This document shows, one piece after another, positions 22,190-35,200 of a stretch of DNA of 49,660 nucleotides. Location: contig PS015079.1 in assembly GCA_048213135.1 (NCBI GenBank), positions 2,781 to 52,440 on the forward strand, read 5' to 3'. The stretch's first letter is position 1. Every line of letters begins with the position of its first letter. Source of the stretch: Reclinomonas americana ATCC 50394. Lineage: Eukaryota > Jakobida > Jakobea > Jakobida. Made by a program: the position numbers and the translations under genes. Below the pieces are notes generated by a model. That model saw only the letters and a program-made list of their open reading frames with translations. It searched no databases and was not told the DNA's origin.

Positions 22190-25100
22190 TCAGACTGCAC
22201 CTTCGTTTTCTTCCGCCAAGACGACCGCATGTGCGGCGTCGAGCACTCCTGACCGCACTAATGTGCGATACTTGCAGCAGCACGCCAAGCATGCAACGAG
22301 GCGTTTGCGCTGGATTGGCTTCATCAAAAATGCGTTCATGCCGGCCTCTTTGCATTGCTCGCGTGTCTCCACACGGGCATCGGCGGTGAGCCCAGCGATG
22401 AACACTTTTCGTGTGAGTGGATTCTGCGTCGCTGCAGTGAGCACCAACTACAGCATCACACGACAACAAGAGAGATCGCGCTGCGCGTCACCTTGCGTAC
22501 TTCCACCGTGGCCGTGATGCCGTCCATCTCACTCATGTTCTGTCACGCAAAGAAGAGTCAGGTGCAGGAGAGCAGCAGCATTGGCAAGCCGACCAGCACT
22601 TACCAGATCCATGAGCACACAGTCAAAAACCTCCGGCCTCTCGTTCAGCATCTCGACTGCTCGAAGGCCGTTGACACACACCTCCGCCGTGTGGCCCAGT
22701 TGTTGCAGCATGCGAGTGACAACTTTCTGCGACGGTATGCACAACGTGAGTGATATAGAGCAGGCACGCAGCCCGGAAAAAGTAGCGAGCCAGCGCACCG
22801 TGTTCATCGGGTTGTCTTCGACCACCAGAATGTGCAACGGGGCCAAATGCTCGTCGCCTGCAACGTGTTGTAAGTACGACACAGCGTCAACAAAGAGGAG
22901 GAAGGGTGTGATGTGCACCTGCGGCACTCTTGCTGCCTGCGGCGGCCGCCGCCCTGTCGGACCCGGCAGTGTCAGTGGCCGGCGGCGGGCTTGGAGGTGC
23001 CACAATGGTTACGGAGCGAGTCGGTGGTGGTCTCACGTCGGCAACATGCACCGGCGCCGCGGCAGTGGCAGACGGAGACAACTCGGAGATAGCCGAGGCC
23101 GACAAATGGCCCTCCACCAGCAGGCTGGAGGGTGACAGCGGATCGACGGTGGGGGCGAAATGAGCTGCACGGTCCACGGGCGGTATCAACTCTTGCGATC
23201 GGTGGCGAATACCAGAGCTGATATCGGTGCCTGTTGCCAACGATGTCGTGCTGCTGCCGGAGATAGCCGCCGCCACCACCGGCGCAGTCACTGTCAACAA
23301 ATCACCAACGCTGGGTGGTGGCGATCTGGAGTTATCGGCACTGATCGCCGATCGTTGTCGCGACGCGAGAAGTGCGTCGAGTGAGTCCGGCGCCGAGTTC
23401 GCCCGTCGGGTTCTTCGCCGCCGCACTCGATCCGCGCTGAATTCGGTCAGCACCACTGGTTTTGACAGCGGCGTAGCGCTAGCGGCAGCCTCGCCGGCGG
23501 CCGGCGGCACGGTAGCCGAAGGCGCGNNNNNNNNNNNNNNNNNNNNNNNNNNNNNNNNNNNNNNNNNNNNNNNNNNNNNNNNNNNNNNNNNNNNNNNNNN
23601 NNNNNNNNNNNNNNNNNNNNNNNNNNNNNNNNNNNNNNNNNNNNNNNNNNNNNNNNNNNNNNNNNNNNNNNNNNNNNNNNNNNNNNNNNNNNNNNNNNNN
23701 NNNNNNNNNNNNNNNNNNNNNNNNNNNNNNNNNNNNNNNNCTACCGGAGCCAGACGAGCTGTGCGACGGAGACAGCCACTTGGGTGACCGCAGCAAGTTG
23801 CCTGTCGAGGGTTGGCGGAGGTGATGGCGGGCGCGCAGGAACTGCCGGCGTGCCTCCGTAGAGTTCAGTGTCAGTAGATTCAAGTGGCGTCTCCGTGGTG
23901 GCGGTCGCGGACTCAGGCCGACAATGGCGTTGGGAGGTGTCTGGGTGCTGCTCGTGCCCTGCGATCGTGTCGGTCCCGTCTCGGCGGGCTGCGCTCTCAC
24001 GTGCCCAGCGTGGTACTCGGCCACCGGATCCGCGCAATCGTCGACTGCAGAGCTGCCGCCGCTGGCGCTGACGGCGCGCTCCGGAGACAGTGGTTGTACC
24101 ATGTGAACGAATGCCATCAGGTCCTCACTGCGCGGTCGTCGCTGGTAGCGCATGGCGTCGAGAGCGGCCTCCTGTCGCCGTTGCATGGCGTGGTGCAGCT
24201 CGTCGGAGGATACACGACCGTTGCCGTCAAAGTGAGCACGCAGAATGCTGCGCCGTGCCAGTTGCATGGAGGCCTCCTGGTGGAGCGACGCCACGAACCG
24301 CACAGCCGGCAACGAGAACTCTTCTTGCCGCTTGCTGCGTTGTTCTGCTCACATGCCACCCCCGATATACTTTCAGCACCAGCAGACGGGGAGAAGTGTA
24401 CATTCGCAAAACAAACCTTCAATGTACCGCGAGTGCTCCAGACGGCGCTTCACAATGTCGCTGTGTGACAACTGGAAACAGCAAAGGGTTAGAATACGAT
24501 GAAAAATAGACATCAATTGCTGCACACGCGCGCACCTTGTTCTGCAAGTCCAACGGCAGCGAGCCGAGGCGCTGCAGGTCGTGGAACGCAAAAGCATTGG
24601 CTAACGAGTGCAGCACCTGGCACCGTCGAATCGGTGTCAGAATCGAGCTGTTGTACATGCTCTCGATCTCGGATCCGTAGCAAGCAGAACCTGCGTGCCG
24701 GCAAGCAGTAAGCACGAGAGCAGGTCGACACGAAACAAGGCGATGCGCACCCTTGGGAGTCATCAGTACAACAGGCACTTGTACATCGTACTCGATGACC
24801 GCAGAGGCTGCGCGTTCCGACACGAACTGCTGCAGTCGGGAGATCTCGCGCACACAGTTGTTCACACTGGTGTCGATGATGATGGCATCGAAGCCGAGAT
24901 CCGATGTTTCCGAGTCCTGCGTGCATGTCAGTGTGGGAAACAAGTGGTGGAGAATCTGTGGTGTGCAGCAGAAAACACCTGCTGTCCAAACAGTGTTCGC
25001 GTGCCCGACATGATGCCCTCGAGAGCACTCAGCAGATCGTCGCACGAGTGGAATGCATGGCTCGACATGCCCGCACTGAGCGATTGCACAGAAATAAAGG

Positions 25101-28100
25101 TGAGTTTTACAGCGTGACGAGATAGACTGGCAGTCGATTCGCAACACGCAACCTGCTGAGCAAACACGACAGGCTCTCGCACAACAACGCCGAGGGCGAC
25201 CAGATGAGCAGTCGGCGCGAGATAAAGTACTCGGTGGAGGGCAGCGAGAAGCGATCGCCCGATTCGAAGCTGCTCGTGTCATCGGCAAATCCCAGTCCGA
25301 ACCCAGGCGCAAGGGGGTCACCGAGTGCTGCAAGACATGAGCAATGAAATGAATCAGTCGATCGGCGACATCACACGCCACGGGTGAACGCGCGCACCCA
25401 CAGAGTCAAGAGTGGGATTCGCGGATTCGTTCAGCACCACATAAAAGAAAAAGGTTGTGCCGGCGCCTTGCTCGCTCTCGAACCAGATGCGACCGTTCAT
25501 CATCTCGACCAGTCGTTTCGAAATCGCCAAGCCTGCATGCGAGCGGAAACGATCAGCAACATCGCTGGCCAACGACGCAGTTGCACTTGCGAGGCATGTG
25601 ATGCGCACCAAGTCCCGTTCCGCCGTACTTGCGAGTGATCGAGGCATCCAACTGGGAGAACGACTGGAATAACACGTTCCGCGCCTCCTGGTTCATGCCG
25701 ATACCCGTGTCGGCAATAGAAAACGAGATGGCGTGCTGATTCTCCGCCAGCGCGACCATGCTGCCGTTGAACAGCTGCGGGTGGAGTGATAATGATTAGT
25801 ACGCGCCTCGAGGGAAACCGACGAAGCTGGACGCACCGATCGCGAGACCCCGGAGCGGTCGCCAGTCGCCCAGCTGAGCGCAGCATACTGCAGTTCATCA
25901 AAGTCGTCTTGCGACACTCGACGACAGCGAAGCGACACGGAGCCTGTCAACACGCGTCACCATGATTATCAGTCTACGAGCGTGGAGGTACGAGGCCCGT
26001 TGGAGACAGCGACGCAACCATTGTCGGTGAACTTGATGGCATTGGAGAAGAGGTTGAGGAGGATCTGACGAATGCGCAGCTCGTCGCCGAGCAGCGACGG
26101 CGGAACGTTGGGATCTACCACCGCCGCGATCTCCAAGCTCTTCTGGATGGCATTCGGAGACACTACACAGTGGACAGGGTGGTGATGAGGAACAGTGAAA
26201 TGGGTCATGTTGGCAACACGCGCACGCACCAATCTCGACGGCAGACTCGGCACAGTCCCGAATGCTGACGCATTCAATGTTGAGGGCCATCTTGCCGGAC
26301 TCGATCTTGGAAAAGTCGAGAACTGCGTCCGTGNNNNNNNNNNNNNNNNNNNNNNNNNNNNNNNNNNNNNNNNNNNNNNNNNNNNNNNNNNNNNNNNNNN
26401 NNNNNNNNNNNNNNNNNNNNNNNNNNNNNNNNNNNNNNNNNNNNNNNNNNNNNNNNNNNNNNNNNNNNNNNNNNNNNNNNNNNNNNNNNNNNNNNNNNNN
26501 NNNNNNNNNNNNNNNNNNNNNNNNNNNNNNNNNNNNNNNNNNNNNNNNNNNNNNNNNNNNNNNNNNNNNNNNNNNNNNNNNNNNNNNNNNNNNNNNNNNN
26601 NNNNNNNNNNNNNNNNNNNNNNNNNNNNNNNNNNNNNNNNNNNNNNNNNNNNNNNNNNNNNNNNNNNNNNNNNNNNNNNNNNNNNNNNNNNNNNNNNNNN
26701 NNNNNNNNNNNNNNNNNNNNNNNNNNNNNNNNNNNNNNNNNNNNNNNNNNNNNNNNNNNNNNNNNNNNNNNNNNNNNNNNNNNNNNNNNNNNNNNNNNNN
26801 NNNNNNNNNNNNNNNNNNNNNNNNNTATGCCAACAGTGAGTCGTCATGAACGGCGGAGGATGCAGTGTGCAGCAGAGACAGCGCACCGTCCTGAATGAGA
26901 CCCAACAAAATGTTGCCGCCGAGGTTGATGGTATCCACACAGTCCTGCTGCATCGGCGTCAAGTCAGTCTCCATCAGCACATTGGCCATGCCGAGCACCG
27001 AGTTGAGTGGTGTGCGGATTTCTGCGACGAGCAGACAAGTCAACAAACTTTGCATGCGGCGTTTACAGACCACCGAAGCCTGCACGTACCGTGACTCATG
27101 TTGGACAGGAACTCACTCTTGGCCACATTGGCCTTCTCGGCCGCATACTTGGCCTCCTCCAGCTGCCGTTCGAATTCCTTGCGATCCGTAATGTCTGTCA
27201 TCACACACACGTACTGCGTCACGCCTTCGTCGCGACACGGACTGGTTCATGTGAACAAACAAAACAGGGTGGATCGGTAAGAGCTCTGTTGGCAAGTGTC
27301 TCACAAGCAGACATAAAAAAAACGCACGGCAGGCGGGTGACACTCCACATCCACGACTGGCCACCCATGGAGATCTCAATGGCGGTGGAGTTGGGTGAAT
27401 ACAATGCCTCGCTGAGCTTCTTCAACTCGCTGGGATCAATGTCGCGCTGCCGGAGAGCGGCCAGCAGACACTTGGCACGCGGCAGTGGCTGCATCGAATG
27501 GCAAGTTAGAAAGCAACGCAAATGTACAGGGCACAGCACCCTGCCGTCTGACTCACCGACAATGGGATTTGCGACATGGTGGCCTCCGAAGGGACCATGG
27601 TCGGAGTTTTCTCGTCAAACCACGGTGGTGATAGCAGAGCGCTGTGATGAGTGTGTGATTGGGAAAACTCTCGCACTCGAAAGGAGGAAGAAGAGATGCC
27701 ACCAACCGATAGCTGTGTCCGAGAATGCGCTCAGCTGTCTCGTTGACAAAGGCAACCGGATACTCGGGAGAGCGATCGTACTGCTCCACCACAAGAATGC
27801 CTTCTGATGAACTCTCCAGCGCCTGCTTCAGCAGTCTGCGACGGTTGTCAGCATGGCGGTGGCAGCTGTTGAGGAGGAGGAGAAACGCAACTGCAGCTTG
27901 TTCTCCACTGCCACGCGGTCGGTGACGTTGAGGAGTGCAATGCCGATTTGGTGAGGCGAGGTGAGCGGGAACACTCGCACGTGGTAGTGCTTCTTGCTCG
28001 GCAGCGTGATGCGCTGCAGCATCCACGCAGAGTTTGTCCGGATCGCTTGTATGCAGGCCTGCACCATGCCAGCTTCGTTCGCCAACGGTGCACAGGCCTG

Positions 28101-30119
28101 CAGGAACGGCAAGCCATCTTCCGACCACAACGCTGGAGGCAGAACAGGGTGAGATGGGGAAGGGAGACAGACAGGCGCCAGCACATACATACCGGCTGAC
28201 GAGTCGCGACCGAGCATCTCGCATGCAAGTGCGTTGGTTCCGTGGACCGTCGCAGCCTCCAGGAAGTGCTGTTCGCTCTCCTCCGCACCCGGCGGAACAT
28301 TTACCACCAGCACGCCGGCAAACAGATTACTAACAACCAGCAACAAGCGTCAGCACATTACCACACGCAGCGGACCTCATAAACACATATACGCACCTAA
28401 AGATATCCTGAAAAACGGAGAGCGTCGTTTGATCGTGCACACGATGCGTGATATCGGTGACCTCGAGCAGCACCGAGTGAATGACATCCGTCTGCGACCA
28501 CAGGTGTGAGCCAGAACGTGGCGAACGACCACAAGGACCTCGCTCTCGTAACTTGTTTTGACACGGGCGTCAACTTGAACTGACACTGCAGCACCGAGCT
28601 CGCATTGCCGACGCACGACACCTGTACCTCGGTGACACTCATGGTTTGCAAGCAGCGAACTACCGCGCTCACAGCCGCATCCTGATCGCTGGCGACCACC
28701 GTCGACACAAACAAATCTGTCGACGGTCGCAACAGCTCTCGGAAACCACAGCTGGAGGCCACCACGCGCAGGTTGTGTCGCGCATTGTCCATGTTCAACG
28801 ATGAGCGCTATCAGAGGGAAAGTGAGCGTTAGCATCTTTCACCAGCAGCAGGAGAACGAGAGCGAGGAACGCGCACCTGTCCGGACTGCAGCGACAGGGA
28901 GAGCATGGCGACTGGCATCTGGAAGTGCATCAACGTCTCCTCCATGGCCGACAGCTGTTGGCTTGTCGTAGTGAGTTGCGTGACGTCGTCCTCCTGAACG
29001 ACGACGACCATCGAGCCCTCGGCGGACGGATCGCGAATGCGGCGTGCCATGATGCTGTGGTATCTGTGTGTGTATTTTGAGGGGAGAGAGGTGAGGATTG
29101 GTTCCTGTGTGTGCTTGCAGGCTTGCTTACTGCTCACCGAATGTGGCCATTGGCACTGATCAACACACGCGGAAACTCCACAGTGTCACCCTCGAAGAAA
29201 GTGCGCTCGACAATGAGTTGCACCAGTGTGCGATCCACCACGTGAGCCATGAACTGCGAGCGCCAGTGGCTTGCATTGCGATCGCACTGTTGGTTGTGGT
29301 TATCGTAAGTTTCGGCAGCAAACAAGGGGCCACGCGGACGACTGAACTCTTGGGCAATCGCACGTCACGTTCTCGGACTCGGTGTTGGACGCCGTGCGGC
29401 GCACACACGACGACGACTGCGCGTGCGGGCCGTCGGCAGGACCGAGCACGTCGTAAATGGAGTCGAGACTCGTCACTCCATGCGACACCTCACAGTCGTG
29501 AAAGCACTTCATGGCCGAGTGATTGCGGGCGGCAATCTGACCCTCTGCAACGACTGGATGAGCACCACAGTGTGCAGCTTGCGTGGAGAGCGAACCCAAC
29601 ACACAAACCGTCCGTGTAAATCGTCACCATGGTGGTGATGAAACGGGAGGCCTCGGCCCATCGCACTAGCCTCTTGTGGTCTGTGGACTCGACACGCGGA
29701 ATGGCCTCGACAAACAGAAGCCGGCGACCGGTTCGGATCTCGAAACCAGTCATGGTGATCGAAGCCTGCACTGCCCGGCCCTGCAACGGAGAGACAGAGA
29801 AATAGACAATGTATGAGTGAACAGCGATCAACTTCAGAGAGAGAGAGAGAGTGAGACAGACCTTCGGATAAAAAGTCCACAACGCGTGGGAAGACGCCGC
29901 AGGATCGTGCACAGAACGCGTAATCACGTCTCGCACTTGCCAATCGGTTTCCGGTGTATTGTCGCTGAAATCGCGCGCGCGGAACTCCTCCAGCGACTCC
30001 GATCTCCAGAACGCCAACGCCGGCTGTAATTATTGTTTATTGGTGACGGTGACCAATGGGGAGAAACCAGGCGACGGATTTAGCGAAAACATTGCGGGTA
30101 GGAGGAATGGCAATAGAAC

Positions 30120-30159
<40 letters not shown>

Positions 30160-30817
30160 GAGTGTGCACGAGACGAAGTGTGACTGCTCACAAGTCAATG
30201 ACTAACGACAAGGGTATTCGCCAAAGATTCCCATTCTCGCACACCCATTTGCACACACATTCTCCCGCACATCCTCGCATTCTGTCACAAGCTCTCTGCG
30301 TGTGTGTCTCGCGTGTCATGGTCTCACACTCACACACACTCTCCCAAAACACAGTTACTATTCAACAACGTTCGCGCGCGTAGTTGCCAAACTCGGCGCA
30401 CATATCAGAAAAAGTGCACAGAGTCTCTCTCTCTCTCACACACACACACGCCCTCATACACGCGCAGTACTCCTTTTTCTCATACACACACATCGTCAAG
30501 AAAACAGCACGAAAAACCACATTCCTGTTGTCATGACAAACACTTCTCTCACTCTCACTCTCTCTCTCACACACACGCGCACTGACCTTGTTTGCCCATC
30601 GCATCCTCTGCTGATGCACATCAAAGAGCCAACACGGTGTCTGGAGGCGCTCATAAGGCGCCATCAGTGCGTCGTCCAAGTCAGAGTCATCGCGAGGCAT
30701 ACGCAAAGGCCACTCTGTTGTCACAGTCGCCGATGCCACTGAGGAGGAAGGCGAGGAGGAGGCAGAGGAGGCGCCTCCACATGAACTGACAGTGGAGTCC
30801 TCTGACGGAGAGTGCAT
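22190..30817 (-). CDS. Multi-PAS hybrid histidine kinase with a degenerate and an intact receiver domain
   Basis: Start [10 protein letters not shown] at 30817; many small exons; stop at 22190. PAS 1 (30650-29690): [50 protein letters not shown] 2 (29520-28980) ends [16 protein letters not shown] 3 (28800-28500) is weak. PAS 4 (28340-27950): [23 protein letters not shown] 5 (27830-27190): [19 protein letters not shown], with PAC end [14 protein letters not shown] coiled linker leads to the dimerisation helix [20 protein letters not shown], phospho-accepting His at 27091-27093. Gap 26334-26825 cuts the helical hairpin. The ATPase domain has [12 protein letters not shown]-box [21 protein letters not shown]1 ADTGIGM and G2 YGGTGLG. 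Pseudo-receiver (25215-24640): [10 protein letters not shown] lacks the acidic pair; DAIIIDTS keeps an Asp; the family's T-K-P reads ILTPIRR. A linker with an EF-hand-like loop follows (24250-24170). Terminal receiver (22850-22300): [32 protein letters not shown], all key residues present. The ligand is unknown; a phosphorelay output is expected. Confidence 0.9.
23527..23740. other. Assembly gap in the histidine kinase linker
   Basis: A run of 214 N lies in the low-complexity Ser/Pro/Arg-rich linker between the pseudo-receiver and the terminal receiver of the histidine kinase. Open frame continues on both sides. Confidence 0.99.
26334..26825. other. Assembly gap in the HisKA region
   Basis: A run of 492 N lies between NILLGLIQ (end of dimerisation helix 1 and its turn) and [14 protein letters not shown]. 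Only a few dozen residues should be missing for a normal HisKA domain, so most of the gap is probably intron or repeat. Confidence 0.99.
30125..30156. repeat. (GA)n microsatellite in histidine kinase intron 1
   Basis: About 16 GA units (CT on the transcribed strand) lie in the first intron, which runs from about 30588 to 30030. The same intron carries CTCTCT/ACACAC blocks at 30420-30450 and 30545-30575. This roughly 560-nt intron is several times longer than most in the window. Confidence 0.85.
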
Positions 30818-30891
30818 CCTCTCTCACGTGCACACACACAATTGTCGTTTACGCCTTGCCAATCAATGGAATTGCCTGTCCGCCACAGCTT

Positions 30892-32060
30892 TTAGAAGAA
30901 AGGCAGCGACGGAATACAGAACGGCGTGCGGCGTATGTAGGCCTCGACCGCAGCGCGGCGCTCTGGACGGGCGAGCATTCGATCGTCGACCATGCGCATG
31001 ACAACCACCAGGCAAATCGTGTTGAAGAGGGTGCCGGCAATGCACCAGTACCACGGCAGCGCGCCAAGACGCACCGCAAAGAGCGCCAGGCCCCACCAGA
31101 AGAGCTGCTCGCCAAAGTGATTCGGATGCCGCGAGTACCGCCACAGGCCCGTGTCCAGCACTGGCACCTTGCCTGTATGCCAATCAGTAAGTAAGCAGCG
31201 AGACAACCCCGCGTGGATAACGCGAGACGGAACTATGACCGGCGGCCTCTCGCGCCTCATTGGCACGGATGAAATCGTGCAGCTGCGTGTCGGCAAAGTA
31301 CGCAGTGACCACACCGGCGACACACGCCACCGTGGCCAGCACATCAATCATGTCCCACGCAGGTGCCCGGGTCGCAAAGTTGACGGCGTACAGCGGCACT
31401 GTGATGCCCACCAGCATCAGCTGCTGCGAGAGGTACGCAATCGGCAGCTGCGCGATCCACCACCAGCGCCCGAGCTTCTGGCGGTACTCGGTGAAACGCC
31501 AGTCCTCGCGCGCGCCAAAGTTCCACTCCTCGCGACGGAAGTAGTTGTGCGTGAGGCGCACCGCCCAGAACCACGTCAGCACCAGTGTCACGAAGGAGCG
31601 CAGGCCCGAGGCGTCGGAGGCGTCGGGGTGAGCAGCGTAGAAATGCGCAATGAGAACCGGGATGAAGGTCCAGTAGGGATCAATCAACCTGCATGCACAC
31701 GCGAGTGAGCGCGAGAGTGAGCATGCACTGCTTGACGAGAGAGAGAGAGAGAGAGAGCAGCGTGTGTGCGCACCAGGTCGAGTCTTGCGCCAGCGAGAGC
31801 AGCCAGAAGCCAATGCACACAAAGACGAAAAAGTACACGTTGACGGCGACCAGCGGGTTCCATTGGCGTGCGGTGAGCAGCGCCCAGTCGAGCAGCGAGT
31901 CGGCGGAGGAGGCAGCGGCGGCTGTGGCAAAGGAGGCACGCACAAAGAACACCACTGGCACCGCCACCGCCACCATCAACACGGCGTTGAGCAGGTTGGC
32001 CTGTGCGGTGTGGCCGTGGCGCTCGGCCAGCGAGGGCCGCTTTGCTGCGAGGTCGGGCAT
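30892..32060 (-). CDS. DUF1295/steroid 5-alpha-reductase-like membrane protein
   Basis: Three exons give about 345 residues. Start MPDLAAKRPSLAERHG at 32060. Hydrophobic segments: NAVLMVAVAVPVVFFV, VNVYFFVFVCIGFWLLSL, YWTFIPVLIAHFY, FVTLVLTWFWAVRLTHNY, WWWIAQLPIAYLSQQLMLVG and MIDVLATVACVAGVVTAYFA. Family motifs of DUF1295 are clear: RLTHNYFRREEW, EDWRFTEYR, the TQLHDF turn, and in exon 3 GLWRYSRHPNHFGEQLFWWG, the NADPH-site-like R-H-P-N-x-F-G-E signature shared with sterol reductases and isoprenylcysteine methyltransferases. The protein ends IPSLPFF with stop at 30892-30894. It is likely an ER membrane oxidoreductase; the substrate is not predictable from sequence. It lies 74 nt upstream of, and on the same strand as, the histidine kinase start, and is divergent from the receptor-like gene across 206 nt. 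Confidence 0.9.
31737..31757. repeat. (GA)n microsatellite in intron 1 of the DUF1295 gene
   Basis: About ten GA units, read as CT on the sense strand, lie in the short first intron between LLSLAQDSTW and DPYWTFIP. They fit a polypyrimidine role upstream of the GCATGCAG acceptor. Confidence 0.8.
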
Positions 32061-32266
32061 GGAGAGCGCGCGGAGTGATGCACAGTCTACAAATTGCAGC
32101 TCTTTCCTCCCGCGCTGTTTCGACGTTTCTCGTCAAAAATGGCAACCGGCGTTGGCGTCGTTCACCATCTTTCTCACATCGCGATACTGCTGCTCGCTCT
32201 ATCTCGCGGTGCGCGCGCACAGTGTCTTTTTGTTTGCACACGCATTGGTGAGCGAGTGAGCAACCA
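32061..32266. promoter_or_regulatory. Divergent promoter region (DUF1295 gene / receptor-like gene)
   Basis: 206 nt separate two ATGs pointing away from each other. The region has short AT-rich patches (CAAATTGCAGCTCTTTCC, CGTCAAAAATGG) and CTCTATCTCGCGGTGCGCGCGC in its middle. No canonical TATA box is evident. It is the only complete divergent spacer in the window. Confidence 0.55.
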
Positions 32267-35200
32267 ATGATGACGATCGCCTCGAGATGGGCGGTGTTGC
32301 TGGTGACGGTGTGCTTGCTGGTGGCTCCCGGTTCGTACACCTGCGCTATTCAGAGAGCGAGAGATACGAGGCTGTGGCTAAACGCAACCTTCCCCGCAGC
32401 CACGTGCTCCGCCAGCGACGTTGTGTGGGATACTGTGGGCGGCGACGTGGCTTCCGAGTCGTGGGCCTCACTCGTCACCGTGTCGGTGGCCTCTGGCGCT
32501 GCTCCGCTGCCGCTGCTGACACTCTCGCTCCTGACGAATCCCTCGCCCACCGTGTGTGTGAGTGACGCGCGTGAGGCGTCCAGCAAGCCGTTTCTCACGT
32601 GGATTCTCGATTCGTGGGATGTGCGGTTGTGGAGCGGCGTCAATACGCTGGGTGCTCTCCAGTTGCGCTGGGACTGGGAGCGACTGTGCTTCTGTTGCGT
32701 TCTCCTCCACGTCTCGTGCACGCCATCCAGCATACCAACTCTCGTGCGGCTGGCAGACTCGCTGGTCAATGTGGTGCAGGCGTCGGCGCTGCAGCCGTCC
32801 CCCTGTTTGACCGCAATGACCATTGCGCCGGCGGTGACTTGCACGACGGCCGGCATTCCTCTGCCCATGCAGCTGTCTACCACTGTGCGTATGTCACTGT
32901 GTTCGAGGCTGCCGCTGGCCACTCACCACCGAGGTGATTTCACAGAGCACCTCCACTCTCCAGTGGGCGACTGAAATCAACGCGCGCAGTGCTGCGGTGG
33001 CCACGGGCTGGCGGCAGAGAGCGCGCCTCTTTGCCAATGCGCGAGCGATCGGGACGCAGCTGCAGGCGGTGATCGACTCGTCGGCAGCGACTGTTGTCCA
33101 AGGTACAGCAAGGTATTCGCACAGGTCACACATTTCCGTGAATGACCATGGTCTCGCGCAGCGTCGCAGACCTCGGCCGACACGCAGCGCTTTGCGCGCT
33201 ACAACACGTACGTCACTGGACTGTTGCCGACACACAGTGCCGCAGTCAGTGCGCTGTTGCTCCGAGTGCGTGACGACCTGCTCACTCCGTTCTCCGCCAA
33301 CTCGATCCCAGCCGCCTCGGTGAGTGTGCATGCAGTGTGAGTACAGTACGCTTCGCGTGACACTCTTTCGCCTGCCAGAGTGTGATCGGCGCAGTGAGCT
33401 CCATCAGTGGTGCCACAGCGACCGCGGTGGCCAGTGCACGTCTGGCGGCCATGGCCGCTGCAGTCATCACGGTCAACAATTACCAGACCCAGATCACTGC
33501 GCGTGAGTACTCTTCTCTCTTTGCTCCCCATCTCTCTCACTCACTCACTGTCGCACAGCGGCGACTCGCGCACAACTCGACTCCGCCGTGGCGACTCTCG
33601 CCTCCAACTTTGACAGCACGACCACCACACTGCTGACGGCGTACTGCACGACGTTTTTCACCGTGTTCGACGCCAATACTGGCAGCGATGCAAAACTGAT
33701 GCAAAGGTCTGTTCCCAAACCCGCACTGACGCGGTGAAAGGCCTTCGAGTCACATTTGCATGTGCGCATATGTGTACAGCGAGCTGGAGGACGTGTTGAT
33801 GGTGGTCAGTATTTCACTCGAGATACGGCGGGCGCTGGCGGAGACATTTCGCTTCTTGATCGATGCGCTGCAGCAAAAAGGTTTGCGGAACACTGCGGAG
33901 ATCGCTGCTGCACATTACTGCGCCTAACACACGTTACTCGTAAACAAGTGTTGTTTGACGGCACGCAGGCGCTCGGTTCCATCGCACAGCGCAATGCATT
34001 GACAGCCGTAAATCAACAAATGGAGACGTTTCTCACCGGTCGCACTTCGTCGCGAGCGACCATCAAAACACGCGTCGCACAAGTTGCCTCGCGTCTGGCC
34101 GATCGCATTGCCTCCATTGTGGCGGCCTCTGGTGGCACCTACACCGACACGGCAGGCGCCTTTGCAGTCTCCTCGCGTCGCAATGTGTCACGACTCGCCA
34201 TGCTGCACACGTGCTGGCAACAGAAGCTCGCCGAAGTCATTGCGGTGCGCGTTCCATCCTCGACGAATCGCTGTGCTATCATTGGTTAGCCCTCACACTG
34301 GCTGCATGCAGTGGCTCGACCTCACACGCGCAGCGGCGCCGACAGGCCTCATGCTGTGTCGCGATCTCGCCACGCGTGTGGCCGACTTGCAAGTGGAGCT
34401 GTTTGGAGACTCGCTGCTGGGCCACGCGACGGCCGCCGTCGGTAAGTGGGCTTGTCCGGTCCACGCACGCAGTACCACGTGTGTGCTGACGCCCTGCGTG
34501 CCGCCACAGACTCGCGACCTGAAGCACGCAGTGCACTGGTGTTTTCGTCCCGCCTCAACGTCGTCACCGACAGTGCCATGAATGTCAACGACGCCCAACG
34601 CACCAGCAGTCGAGCCGCGGACTCGGATCGGTTCCTCCGCTTTGCTGGACTGTCGATTAGCTGCGTTGCTGCGGATCTGTGCGGCATGGTTGTTGTTGCT
34701 GGCTGCTGACACTGGGTGTGCGTGCAGACAGCGCAATGTTCGACGTGCCAGTCCACGATCGCAGAACGGCCACGACTGCCACCACAACGATCCGCATCGA
34801 CAGGCCGTGGATTCGGTCGCGCACTGCAGTGGCGACAATAACGACTCCGTCAGCGCTGCCCACTGCAGTGCTGCATCCGACCGTCGACTCCATGTGCATT
34901 GTTTTCAATTGTGGAATCGATGCGATATGCACGGTGACGAATGGTGTGGCAAACTATGTACCGGTGCAGGCAGGGCAGTACTCACCAGCCAACGACTGCT
35001 CTGCATACCCCTGCACGCCACCGGCGCAGCCGCAGAACAACTATGTGTTGCGTGCAACACACGTCAAGTCTCTCTGGAGAAAACTGCTGCTGATATTTTG
35101 TAACATGCACAGATTCTACGGCACTGGAAAGGGCACTGCGAATGGATGCCCATGGGTGTGCAAGCTGGCTGGATACTTTCGTGTCGGGAACTCCTGTCTC

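Noticed and set aside
22190-30817. Bacterial origin or contamination for the histidine kinase
   Set aside because: Numerous GT-AG introns with the same size and composition as neighbouring genes, and tight packing with eukaryotic genes on both sides.
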